This document shows, piece by piece, positions 25,902-33,586 of a stretch of 64,000 nucleotides of DNA. Position 1 is the stretch's first letter, and each line of letters starts with the position of its first letter. Source of the stretch: Candidatus Melainabacteria bacterium (lineage in GTDB: Bacteria; Cyanobacteriota; Vampirovibrionia; Obscuribacterales; Obscuribacteraceae); NCBI GenBank assembly GCA_017307165.1, contig JAFKGK010000012.1, positions 1 to 64,000 on the forward strand. The letters are read 5' to 3'. The translations under genes and the position numbers were made by a program. A model generated the notes under the pieces. It was given only the letters and a program-made list of their open reading frames with translations, was not told the DNA's origin and made no database searches.

Positions 25902-26894
25902 GTGGAAGACGACAGACTGAAGACCAAATCTCCAGTCACCAAAGATTATTACTATATCTTGGGTGTTGCGCCCAACTGCTCTCAGGCCGATATCCAGGAG
26001 GCTTACGGCAGCTTGCAGGATCGCTTTGGCTCGAGCAACGACCTCGACCCTGAGGCGCAAGCCCGCGCCTGGAAGGACATCCAGGCCGCCTACGAGACTC
26101 TCAACGACCCGGCAAAACGCAAAGATTACGACAAAAACGGCTCCGTCTTTAGACAGGCTAACGATGTCCGCGCCCTCTGGACCAAAGTCACATCCGGCGT
26201 GCAGAGCGTAGTACAAAAACAAGAACAGACTCAGACCCAGGAGCTCAAGGCCGTCGCTGGCAAGATCCAGGCGCAGGCACTCGAAATGACCATCGAGGTC
26301 TCGCTCAAAGAGGCGCTCAAAGGCTGCCACCGGCAGATCGTCATCAACGATCCCAAGGCCTGCGAGGAGTGTATCAATCTCAAGCCGGTCAACCGCATGC
26401 AGTGCCAGACCTGTAGAGGCGTTGGGTATTTTACTGTCGAGCGCCGTGTCGAGATCGAACTGCCGCGAGGTCTGTACGACGACCAAGAGATAAGGCGCAC
26501 AGGACAGGGCAAGTGGGACATGCGCGCCGGCATGCACGGCGATCTCGTCCTGACGATCAAACTACGCGAGCACCCAATCCTGGGAGTAGATGGCAAAGAC
26601 ATCACAGTAACTCTGCCCATCAGCATTTACGAAGCGGTTTTAGGCGCAGAGATAGAGGTGCCCACAGCCACCGGCAAGGGCATGATGAAGATCCAACCTC
26701 TTACCCAAACAGGCCGTGTCTACAGACTCAAGGGTCTCGGCATCAATGGCGGCGACCAGCTCGTGACGATCGAAGTCGTCGTGCCGCAGCAATTGAGTGC
26801 TGAGGAGATAAAGATGTTTCAAAAGCTCAAAGAGATGTCGCGCATGCCAAATCCGCGTGCAGAGATCTACGCCACAATGCAAACCCTGTCCTGA
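25902..26894 (+). CDS. DnaJ-like protein lacking HPD, reduced zinc domain
   Basis: 331 residues with DnaJ (type I) order. A J-like domain (DYYYILGVAPNCSQADIQEA ... WKDIQAAYETLNDPAKRKDYD, residues 14-75) is followed by a linker, then a first substrate domain interrupted by a zinc region with two CxxC motifs (CEEC, CQTC) instead of four, then the second beta domain (HPILGVDGKDITVTLPISIY) and DnaJ-like end. The HPD tripeptide needed to activate DnaK is replaced by F-G-S. It may bind clients without Hsp70, or act as a regulator. The start is GTG; the frame stays open upstream to 25713 without a better start. Confidence 0.85.
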   Translation: MEDDRLKTKSPVTKDYYYILGVAPNCSQADIQEAYGSLQDRFGSSNDLDPEAQARAWKDIQAAYETLNDPAKRKDYDKNGSVFRQANDVRALWTKVTSGVQSVVQKQEQTQTQELKAVAGKIQAQALEMTIEVSLKEALKGCHRQIVINDPKACEECINLKPVNRMQCQTCRGVGYFTVERRVEIELPRGLYDDQEIRRTGQGKWDMRAGMHGDLVLTIKLREHPILGVDGKDITVTLPISIYEAVLGAEIEVPTATGKGMMKIQPLTQTGRVYRLKGLGINGGDQLVTIEVVVPQQLSAEEIKMFQKLKEMSRMPNPRAEIYATMQTLS

Positions 26895-27368
26895 TTTTGG
26901 GGTACCAGGGTTCCCGCTAGCGCAAGCTTTGCGAATGATTGAAACACTTGGCAACCAAAGAGGCTTTGGCACCAGACGGGTCGTGCAGCTCGCGCAGAGT
27001 CTTTACACACCTGATTTGTCTCTAATATAGCCTCTATAGCTAATAATCCAGCTTGCTACCTACAGCTCTCAATACTTACTGTCAGGTATCTACTTTTTTC
27101 CTTCACAAAACACGGAAATCCCCAAAACCCCCCAAACCAAAAGTAGGTTCCTGAACAACCTCTCGCATCTGCCTCTATCGCTAGAGACGGGTTGATACGA
27201 CTGCGTCCAGGATTTTTCTCGAAAGCGAAGAGCTGCCAGCTTTTCGCTAAGGGCTGCGTGCATAGCCCGCTTACCGCCATTTCTACCAGGTAAGACCTTA
27301 ACGCGGCCTCACACTCGAGGCGCATAAACACGCCTCGACTGGCAAGAGGCCCCACAAAGGAGTTCACC
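26895..27368. other. leader region of the phosphoesterase operon
   Basis: 474 bases without a gene. It contains a promoter-like pair (27002-27028), a small stem GGGCT/AGCCC (27251-27268) and the strong AAGGAG site (27356-27361) of the next gene. If the promoter is right, the transcript has a leader of about 330 bases. Confidence 0.45.
27002..27028 (+). promoter_or_regulatory. candidate sigma-70 promoter of the phosphoesterase operon
   Basis: TTTACA and TAATAT are separated by 15 bases, shorter than the usual 17. It is the best pair seen in the gap, with moderate support. Confidence 0.3.
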
Positions 27369-28397
27369 ATGAATACGAAAACTTCGATTCACTCGGCGAG
27401 CGGTTCCAATGTCAACCGCCGCCTCTCGCAGATCGCCCGGAAGCTGGCCAAAAGCCGCAATCTGGACACCGATCTCGTTCGCGAACAGATCTTTGACGCG
27501 ATCAAGCGTATCAACGCTCAGACTGCGCTCGGCTATCTGACCTACAACGGCGTCCTCGACCTCAACCTGCCGGACGGCACCAAGGTCGCGATCATCCCCG
27601 ACTGGCACATCCCCGCACACGATCGCCAGGTCGCCTGGATGGTCAAGGAATGGCTGTCGGACTTCAAGCCGCACGTCATCATCCTGATCGGTGACGCGGC
27701 CGACATGTTTGGTCTGAGCCGCTGGCCCAAGGCGCCCCGCGTCGTGGCCAACGTCCAGGTCGAGCTCGACGAGACGCGTCGCATCGTCGACGAGGTCATC
27801 GAGATCTCGGGCTGCCTCCACTTGTTCTACATCATGGGCAACCACGAGGACCGCAACCGTCGGACCCAGATCGACCCCAACGCGTCGGTCGCCGGCCTGC
27901 TGGATCCCAACACCCATGAGCCGATCCTCAACTTCCACCAGCTGATGGGTTACACCCGTCAGGACCCGGTGACCATCATCTACGGTCCTCTGGAAGAAGG
28001 CGGTTTCGGCGGCGGCATCCTCGTCAACGACGACTTCAAGTTTATCCACGGCCTCAAGGTGCGTTCCAAGCCCGGCCAGAGCCCGTACGCCGAGTCCCTG
28101 TCCCAGGGTCAGAGCGTCGGCCACGGCCACACGCACCGTCTGGGCAAGCGCGTCCGCAAGAGCACTCGTTTCGATGTGCTCCGCGCGTACGAGTTCGGGC
28201 ACCTGGCGGACGAAACCCATGCCTACATGGGCTACGCCGTCAATCCCAACTGGACGCATGGTCTGGGAGCCGGCCTCGTGCACGGGGGCAAGCTCCACAT
28301 CCAGCTCATGCCGCTGCTCAAGGTCAAGGACGAGCGCAAGGTCACGCGTTCGGCCTTCTCGTTCAACGGCAAGTTCTACCTGTCCACCGGCTACTGA
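27369..28397 (+). CDS. calcineurin-like metallophosphoesterase
   Basis: 342 residues. A helical N-terminal region (1-70) precedes a complete two-metal phosphoesterase site: D78-W-H80, G108-D109-A-A-D112, G-N158-H159-E160, His227 (IHGLKV) and G-H252-G-H254-T-H256. The family hydrolyses phosphomono- or diesters of nucleotides, nucleic acids or proteins. There is no signal peptide or membrane segment, so it should be cytoplasmic. AAGGAG lies 8 bases before the ATG, and codons are strongly C/G-ending. It is the first gene of a three-gene operon whose third product is its catalytically degenerate relative. Phage-encoded enzymes of similar form exist, but no phage genes are near. Substrate unknown. 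Confidence 0.88.
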   Translation: MNTKTSIHSASGSNVNRRLSQIARKLAKSRNLDTDLVREQIFDAIKRINAQTALGYLTYNGVLDLNLPDGTKVAIIPDWHIPAHDRQVAWMVKEWLSDFKPHVIILIGDAADMFGLSRWPKAPRVVANVQVELDETRRIVDEVIEISGCLHLFYIMGNHEDRNRRTQIDPNASVAGLLDPNTHEPILNFHQLMGYTRQDPVTIIYGPLEEGGFGGGILVNDDFKFIHGLKVRSKPGQSPYAESLSQGQSVGHGHTHRLGKRVRKSTRFDVLRAYEFGHLADETHAYMGYAVNPNWTHGLGAGLVHGGKLHIQLMPLLKVKDERKVTRSAFSFNGKFYLSTGY

Positions 28398-28430
28398 GCC
28401 AGGCCAGAAAGAACCGAATCGAATGAGGTA

Positions 28431-28457
28431 GAGGCCTTGCTCTTAGAGCAGGGCCTT
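28431..28457 (+). other. intercistronic hairpin
   Basis: A 12-pair stem (two G-T pairs) with loop TTA lies in the 109-base gap between the phosphoesterase and HAD genes. It is not followed by a T-run, so partial termination, transcript processing or stabilisation are all possible. Confidence 0.5.
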
Positions 28458-28506
28458 CTCGTTCGGATCGATTTCTACCCGTTTAAATCTCACAAGGAGA
28501 AACACA

Positions 28507-29274
28507 ATGACTAGCAAGAAATCTTCGGGTCTGGTCCTCGCCGAAGCTCCGCAGAGCCTGGACTGGCCGCCCGCCTCCCTGATCAACGTCGCCGACCCGC
28601 AGTACAAGTGGGCTCGCACCGTGATGTTCGATCTGCACGGCGTCATCTTTGACTGGGAAAGCGCCTTCATGGCCTTCGCTCAGTCGCACTTCGGCTACAC
28701 GTTCAACTCGGCCACGCGCCAGTTCTACGACATCGGCCGCGACCCCTCCACTCCGCTGTCGCCCAAGCAGTTCGACGACCTGTTCACGCAGTTCGCTCGT
28801 CGTTCGCACGGCGGCTACGGCGAGCTCGAGCCCATCCCGGGCGTCATCGAGCAGATCGAGCTGATCGCGTCTGCCGGCATCAAGCCGATCATCTGCACCT
28901 GGACCCCCGGCGCCAACGATCTGCGTCCGGACGGCTCGACCACGTTCCAGACCGGTATCGCGCAGGTCGTCACCGACGAGCTGATCGCGCGCCATCTGGG
29001 CCACGTGATCCCGCGGCAAAATGTGCTCTACTCGTCCACCTCGGGCAAGAAGCACATCATGCTCGCCGAGCGCATCCCGCTCATCGTCGAGGACAAGACG
29101 ACGACTGCTGTCGACGTCGCAGAGAGCGCGCTCGCCGCGATTCTCATGCCCTACCCGTACAACCAGATCACCTTCCGCAACATCCTGCGGTTGGACGCCA
29201 CCAACCAGCTCGCATCCGCCGTCCTCAACCTCTTCGAAGGTCTGGACAGCGCCGGTGTGCTGGCCAAGTCTTAA
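28507..29274 (+). CDS. HAD-family hydrolase with atypical motif I
   Basis: 255 residues. HAD motifs are visible: nucleophile Asp42 in VMFDLHGVIFD, motif II Thr131 (IICTWTP), motif III Lys181/182 (SGKKHIML) and motif IV Glu195-Asp196 (PLIVEDKTT). The acid/base Asp two residues after the nucleophile is His44 here, which usually removes or changes phosphatase activity. A helical cap (FGYTFNSATRQFYDIGRDPS) lies between motifs I and II, as in nucleotidase-like C1-cap members. AAGGAG lies about 8 bases before the ATG. Codon use matches its operon partners. Reaction uncertain; nucleotide or nucleic-acid phosphate chemistry is inferred from context. Confidence 0.8.
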   Translation: MTSKKSSGLVLAEAPQSLDWPPASLINVADPQYKWARTVMFDLHGVIFDWESAFMAFAQSHFGYTFNSATRQFYDIGRDPSTPLSPKQFDDLFTQFARRSHGGYGELEPIPGVIEQIELIASAGIKPIICTWTPGANDLRPDGSTTFQTGIAQVVTDELIARHLGHVIPRQNVLYSSTSGKKHIMLAERIPLIVEDKTTTAVDVAESALAAILMPYPYNQITFRNILRLDATNQLASAVLNLFEGLDSAGVLAKS

Positions 29275-29294
29275 TCTGAAAAGGAGAAATTACC

Positions 29295-30539
29295 ATGGCT
29301 AGCAAATCCACGCGTTTCAAGCAGGTTGTCGTAAAGGAGATCCCGCGCACCTCGCTCGCCGAGGCCGGGATCTTTAACCTGACCCTGCCCGACGGCTCCG
29401 GCGTCGTTGCCGTCGCCAACATGCTCTGGCCGCACCACGACCGCAACCTGGTCGAGATGGTCAAGCGCTACATCGCCGACACCCAGCCGGCGGTGGTCAT
29501 CATGCTCGGCCAGATGGTCGACCATGAGGCCTTCAAGTCTCTCACCGAGGACGAGAAAAACTACCTGCGCAAGCCGGTGGACATGCCCGAGGTGATCGCC
29601 GCTCGCGCCGCGGGCAACTTTGACGATCAGCTGACGGCCATGCGCCGCGCGGCTGGTGAGTTTATCGCGTCCTTCGCCATCGGCAAGACCAAGGTGCTCT
29701 ACACGCCCGGCGTGCGCACCGAGCACAAGCTGATGGAATGGGCGCAGCAGGAAAAGATGTTCCGGGACAACTGGACGTCCAACCACCCCGAGGCCTCCGA
29801 CCAGCCGTCCGATCCCAACCGGACCCTGCCGACGGACTTTGCGCGGTTCCTGTATCTCAACAAGAGCCCCCGCGTGCGCGTGCTCGACTACGAGTCGGGC
29901 CTGCTCATCAACGGCCACACGCTCTACGTGATCGGCGACTACAAGCGTCGTCACCCGGGTGATGCGTCGTATCTCGAGTGGGAACAGCGCGGCTACAACA
30001 TCGTGCGGAGCTTCAACGGTTCGCTGGCCTCGGGCTGGCACACCACGAGCCGCCACACGCAGCCCGAGCTCAACAAGGCCCATCACCAGGCCCACGAGAT
30101 CGGCTACCTCTGGGACGATGTGCTCAACGGCCACCTGCGCGACTACGACGTGCGCGCCCAGGGCTTCTTCTCGGGCGAGTACCGCATGAACGAGCTCTTC
30201 GGTGCAGTGATCGAGGTCATCCGCGGCAATGACGGCAAGCGCTCCTTCCTCGGCAACAACTTCCAGATGTACTCCGAAGATGACGCCGGCGGTCTGCCCA
30301 AGGGCGGCTCCGTGTCGCTCGACGACGAGCCGACCTTCGAGGACGAAGACTGGCACCTGCCGGGCGACGAGGGCGATGGCGAAGATGTCGGCGAGACCGA
30401 GGCGGCTGCTCCGGCGGCTGTCGAAGCTGCACCGGCTCCTGAAGCTCCGGCCCAGGAAAAGCCGGTCGCCAAAAAGCGCGTGCGCAGCACCACGGCCAAA
30501 AAGAAGCCGGCGGCCAAGCGCAAGCCTCGCGCCAAGTAA
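29295..30539 (+). CDS. degenerate metallophosphoesterase with histone-H1-like tail
   Basis: 414 residues, related to the first gene of the operon: LPDGSGVVAVANMLWPHHDR aligns with its LPDGTKVAIIPDWHIPAHDR, and VVIMLGQMVDHEAF with VIILIGDAADMFGL. The metal ligands are lost: Asp-x-His becomes N42-M-L44, GDxxD becomes G72-Q73-M-V-D76, GNHE becomes G139-V140-R141, and no GHxH is seen. A large insertion (about 90-135) is present. After about residue 330 come an acidic stretch (DDEPTFEDEDWHLPGDEGDG), an Ala/Pro linker and a Lys/Arg/Ala/Pro tail (KKRVRSTTAKKKPAAKRKPR) resembling histone H1 or HU tails. This suggests a non-catalytic nucleic-acid-binding or scaffolding partner. AAGGAG lies upstream; the gap to the HAD gene is 20 bases. 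Confidence 0.85.
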   Translation: MASKSTRFKQVVVKEIPRTSLAEAGIFNLTLPDGSGVVAVANMLWPHHDRNLVEMVKRYIADTQPAVVIMLGQMVDHEAFKSLTEDEKNYLRKPVDMPEVIAARAAGNFDDQLTAMRRAAGEFIASFAIGKTKVLYTPGVRTEHKLMEWAQQEKMFRDNWTSNHPEASDQPSDPNRTLPTDFARFLYLNKSPRVRVLDYESGLLINGHTLYVIGDYKRRHPGDASYLEWEQRGYNIVRSFNGSLASGWHTTSRHTQPELNKAHHQAHEIGYLWDDVLNGHLRDYDVRAQGFFSGEYRMNELFGAVIEVIRGNDGKRSFLGNNFQMYSEDDAGGLPKGGSVSLDDEPTFEDEDWHLPGDEGDGEDVGETEAAAPAAVEAAPAPEAPAQEKPVAKKRVRSTTAKKKPAAKRKPRAK

Positions 30540-30553
30540 GAGCCCCCATGTAC

Positions 30554-30585
30554 GGGCGATCGGTCTGCAATACGGTCGATCGCCC
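30554..30585 (+). other. hairpin after the phosphoesterase operon
   Basis: A 9-base perfect stem (GGGCGATCG/CGATCGCCC) with a 14-base loop starts 14 bases after the stop codon. It lacks a T-run. The stronger terminator lies 36 bases further on. Confidence 0.5.
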
Positions 30586-30620
30586 ACTGGGCCCTTGCAA
30601 AAAAAACCACATGGTTTTTC

Positions 30621-30660
30621 AAAGATCCAAAGCCCCTCCAGGCCTGGATCTTTGTTTTTT
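30621..30660 (+). terminator. rho-independent terminator of the phosphoesterase operon
   Basis: A 9-base stem (AAAGATCCA/TGGATCTTT) closes a 15-base loop and is followed by GTTTTTT. It separates the operon from the sensor kinase. Confidence 0.75.
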
Positions 30661-30680
30661 CGCTCAATCTTACGATATAG

Positions 30681-30686
30681 TATAAT
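30681..30686 (+). promoter_or_regulatory. -10 box upstream of the sensor kinase
   Basis: A perfect TATAAT lies 56 bases before the kinase ATG and 20 bases after the preceding terminator. No good TTGACA is seen at the expected distance; the T-run of the terminator lies near the -35 position. Confidence 0.4.
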
Positions 30687-30741
30687 ATTATTTTGATTTT
30701 CCCCCAGGTGGTAAAACCCCTACAACTGGGAAAAGTAAGAC

Positions 30742-32334
30742 ATGCTGAGCAAAATCAGAGAGTTAACAAAGCCAAAGATCATATACAAAGGGTTAGGTCT
30801 CATCCTGATTCCAGCTGTATTCAATGCGTTCTGGCTGATACTGCTCAAGGACTCCAGCGACCGAGCATTTGGCCTTACCCAAAGGATGAAGACCCAGAGC
30901 GCCCTCCTTCAGTGCCTGCATCAGTCGTATCTGCAGTTTGGCATCGGCATGACCGATCTTACTAGCTATGCACTGGCTGGCCGTCCGCGCTTTCGCACCC
31001 AGGCCGAAAACCATTTTCGCCAGACCCTGGTTATCCTGGATCAGATCGATCAGCTGACGGCCGGTGATGCGACGATGCAGGACTGGATCAAGCAGGCCAA
31101 GGCGAGCCTGACAGAGGAGCTGGATATCGTCATTAAGGTGCAAGTGCCGCGCATGCACGACGATATGTCGGACAGTCATTTTTACGAGCTGGTTGCGCGC
31201 ATGCGCAATCTCGACCGATTCCACCAGATAGCCGGGCACGTGCGCGACAACTTTATCGAGATGATCGATCAAAAGCAAAAGCTCACCGACACACTGCGCG
31301 AGGACGAGTTTGCTCTGCAGGCGCGTCTAAAGCACCTGGCCGACATCGGGATCGCCCTAAACATGCTCTTTGCGATCGTCCTGGCGGTGGTTTTTATCAG
31401 GGATATCACCGGCAGGCTGGATGTATTGGTGGACAATACGCGCCGTCTGCCGCGGCTGCAACCGCTCAACGAGCCGATCGGGGGCAATGATGAGCTGTCC
31501 TCACTTGACGCTACTATGCATGCGGCTTTCGACCAGCTAAAAGAGGCGACGGAGTATCGCAAGAGCCTGATGGAAATGATGGCTCATGACCTCAGGACGC
31601 CGCTTGCGGCATGCCAGATCTCGATAGAGATGCTCGATACTATAGATGGTGCCAAACTGTCCCCTATGGGTCAAAAGCAGCTGCACTCGATCAAGGTCAA
31701 TGTGTCTCGGCAGCTCAATCTGATCAAGGAGTTGCTCCTGCTCGAAAGCCTCGAATCCGGCACGATGGAGCTGGATGTACAGATGGCGGATTTAGCAAAA
31801 GTCGCACAAAATGCAATCGATACGGTGCAGGCCCTGGCGACGGCAAAAGATATCTCGCTCGTCAATGCCATCACCGCTTCTGGGATCGAGGGCGTGCCTT
31901 GCGATCCGGAGAGGATCTCGCAAGTCTTTACCAATTACCTGTCCAATGCCATCAAGCTCTCCCCGCGCAATGCAACGATCAAGATCAGAGCGCGTCTAGA
32001 GCAGATCTCGCAGGATGATGCTGACGAGCCGGATGATACTGCTGATGATGCAGGAGAAAATACCGAGAGAGATGGTGACGGCAGGGAGTGGCTTGTAGTC
32101 TCGGTTGAGGATGAAGGCCCGGGATTTGGACATAACGAAGGGGCGAGGCTGTTTCAAAAGTTTTACCAGGCCAAAGAGGGTAAAAAGGCTGGTGGGACTG
32201 GCTTGGGTCTGGCGATTTGCAAACTGATAGTAGAGAGTCATGGTGGGCGTGTGGGTGCCGAAAACATCGTACGCCATGACATGGGGGCAAAGAGTGTGGT
32301 GGGGGCGAGGTTTTGGTTTGCCTTAAAGATCTGA
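30742..32334 (+). CDS. orphan sensor histidine kinase
   Basis: 530 residues. A first membrane helix (GLGLILIPAVFNAFWLILL) is followed by a helical extracytoplasmic sensor of about 175 residues, a second helix (IGIALNMLFAIVLAVVFI) and a HAMP-like linker. The transmitter has phospho-acceptor His282 in MMAHDLRTPLAA, N-box NYLSNAIKLSP, G1 VEDEGPGF and G2 GGTGLGLAICKLI. An acidic insertion of about 23 residues (DDADEPDDTADD...) lies in the ATPase domain between the N and G1 boxes, where the ATP lid does not normally carry one. No response regulator is adjacent, so the partner is elsewhere. The all-helical sensor resembles chemoreceptor-type four-helix bundles. Confidence 0.92.
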   Translation: MLSKIRELTKPKIIYKGLGLILIPAVFNAFWLILLKDSSDRAFGLTQRMKTQSALLQCLHQSYLQFGIGMTDLTSYALAGRPRFRTQAENHFRQTLVILDQIDQLTAGDATMQDWIKQAKASLTEELDIVIKVQVPRMHDDMSDSHFYELVARMRNLDRFHQIAGHVRDNFIEMIDQKQKLTDTLREDEFALQARLKHLADIGIALNMLFAIVLAVVFIRDITGRLDVLVDNTRRLPRLQPLNEPIGGNDELSSLDATMHAAFDQLKEATEYRKSLMEMMAHDLRTPLAACQISIEMLDTIDGAKLSPMGQKQLHSIKVNVSRQLNLIKELLLLESLESGTMELDVQMADLAKVAQNAIDTVQALATAKDISLVNAITASGIEGVPCDPERISQVFTNYLSNAIKLSPRNATIKIRARLEQISQDDADEPDDTADDAGENTERDGDGREWLVVSVEDEGPGFGHNEGARLFQKFYQAKEGKKAGGTGLGLAICKLIVESHGGRVGAENIVRHDMGAKSVVGARFWFALKI

Positions 32335-32391
32335 TTGATGCAAGGGTAGATCGCACTTGTTTCGGCTCTATCTTGATGGTTGGATGAGGAC

Positions 32392-32443
32392 AGACCAAAC
32401 AATCGCGGCCCAGGGCTATATAAGGCCGCTCATTGTTTGGTCT
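32392..32443 (+). other. long two-part hairpin after the kinase gene
   Basis: An outer 12-base perfect stem (AGACCAAACAAT/ATTGTTTGGTCT) and an inner 6-base stem (GCGGCC/GGCCGC) enclose 13 bases. It ends with ATCCTC rather than a T-run. It is probably the 3' end structure of the kinase transcript, or a small structured RNA. Confidence 0.5.
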
Positions 32444-32552
32444 ATCCTCTAAATACATATCGAAATTCAAACAGATAAAAACAAAAGATCTGGTCTCCCC
32501 GTCTAGGCCAATCAGCCGCGCTGCACCTACTACGCCAGATAACAGCACAAAG

Positions 32553-32596
32553 CAAAAAAAAGACGGAGAAACAGCCCCATGGCCATTTCCCCGTCT
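32553..32596 (-). terminator. rho-independent terminator of the Bat operon
   Basis: On the minus strand an 11-pair stem (AGACGGGGAAA/TTTCTCCGTCT, one G-T pair) is followed by eight T, 10 bases after the last gene of the operon. Confidence 0.8.
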
Positions 32597-32605
32597 CAAA
32601 ACACA

Positions 32606-33586
32606 TCAGGACCCAGCCCCCGCGCTCACCGGCACCAGGCGATCAAAGATCGTCTTGATGCGCTGATGATCGTCGGCCGACAGGACCTCGTGATGATAGA
32701 TCACCCGATCGCAAAGCTGCAGGAGCTCCAGGTGCTCGGTCGGTCCCGAAGGCCCGAACCGCACCCAAAACTCAACCTCACGCGTCGTCTTGGACTGAGA
32801 CGCATGCAAGATGCGCACCAGCCGCGAGACACGCGCATAGGCTGCAGCATTGCGAGCCGCCGGATCGTTTTCCATCTCGGCCCAGATCCGATCAAACTGC
32901 TTGCGCGCCCGAGCGTATCGCCCGCGCGTCTTGAGCTTCTTGGTCCAGAGCGGCTGCAGGCCCTTAAAGTGCCTGTACAGACGCCACATAAACCAGGCAG
33001 CAAACAAGCATACCGACATCCGCACCAGGTCCCACAAAAGCGCACCACCATCGGTGACTGCCAGCGGCCCCTCCTGTACGACCTTGCGGCCGTCCCAGGT
33101 ATTGGATGTATGCGCCTCCCAGGCCGGCAGCGTAACCGTCTTGTCTTCGTTGGTCGCAATGATGCGGTAGCTCATATTTGCCTTGAGAGCCAGAACGGGA
33201 GCTACATCAAAGCTCTGCAAACGGATATCCGCTCTGAGGATCTTGCCACCGTCGCTGCGATCTACGCTCTTGATGCGCGCCTCGCCGACCAGCTCAAAAT
33301 TGGCCTCCAGAGCCAGGCTATTGGGATCGACCCGCGTGCCAGGCTTTTGCAGGATATAGATGGTGACAGGCACCACGTCGCCGAGCCGATAACCATAATC
33401 GCGCTCTGCGACGACGATCACCTCGGGTTCGACAGCCAGGGGGCGAGCAGCCTCAGGCAGCGCATCGTACTGAAAACGCGGCCACAGCGAGCGCTCGCCA
33501 TAGAACAGAGTGTACACGCCGCCAAAAATGAGGCAGGCGAGCAAGCTGAGCCAAATGGCCCGCTTAAAGCTAAATACGTTCTTCAT
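32606..33586 (-). CDS. MxaA/BatD-like membrane protein of the Bat operon
   Basis: 326 residues. An N-terminal membrane helix (AIWLSLLACLIFGGVYTLFY) is followed by an extracytoplasmic beta-rich domain of about 150 residues (VIVVAERDYGYRLGDVVPVT), a second helix (DLVRMSVCLFAAWFMWRLY) and a cytoplasmic Arg-rich helical domain. This architecture and its place behind two VWA genes match the MxaA/BatD-type partners of MoxR-Bat systems, which assist assembly or stress tolerance of envelope complexes. Its start overlaps the stop of the upstream VWA gene by four bases (ATGA), so translation is coupled. Family assignment rests mainly on architecture and context. Confidence 0.72.
   Translation of the reverse strand: MKNVFSFKRAIWLSLLACLIFGGVYTLFYGERSLWPRFQYDALPEAARPLAVEPEVIVVAERDYGYRLGDVVPVTIYILQKPGTRVDPNSLALEANFELVGEARIKSVDRSDGGKILRADIRLQSFDVAPVLALKANMSYRIIATNEDKTVTLPAWEAHTSNTWDGRKVVQEGPLAVTDGGALLWDLVRMSVCLFAAWFMWRLYRHFKGLQPLWTKKLKTRGRYARARKQFDRIWAEMENDPAARNAAAYARVSRLVRILHASQSKTTREVEFWVRFGPSGPTEHLELLQLCDRVIYHHEVLSADDHQRIKTIFDRLVPVSAGAGS

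Noticed and set aside
27369-30539. Prophage fragment
   Set aside because: Metallophosphoesterase and HAD genes occur in phages, but no integrase, structural, lysis or packaging gene is in the window. The codon bias matches housekeeping genes such as ftsH.
29271-30587. 438-codon minus-strand frame opposite the third gene of the phosphoesterase operon
   Set aside because: No ribosome site, Val/Leu/His/Gly-rich shadow composition; the plus-strand gene aligns with its neighbour and has an AAGGAG site.
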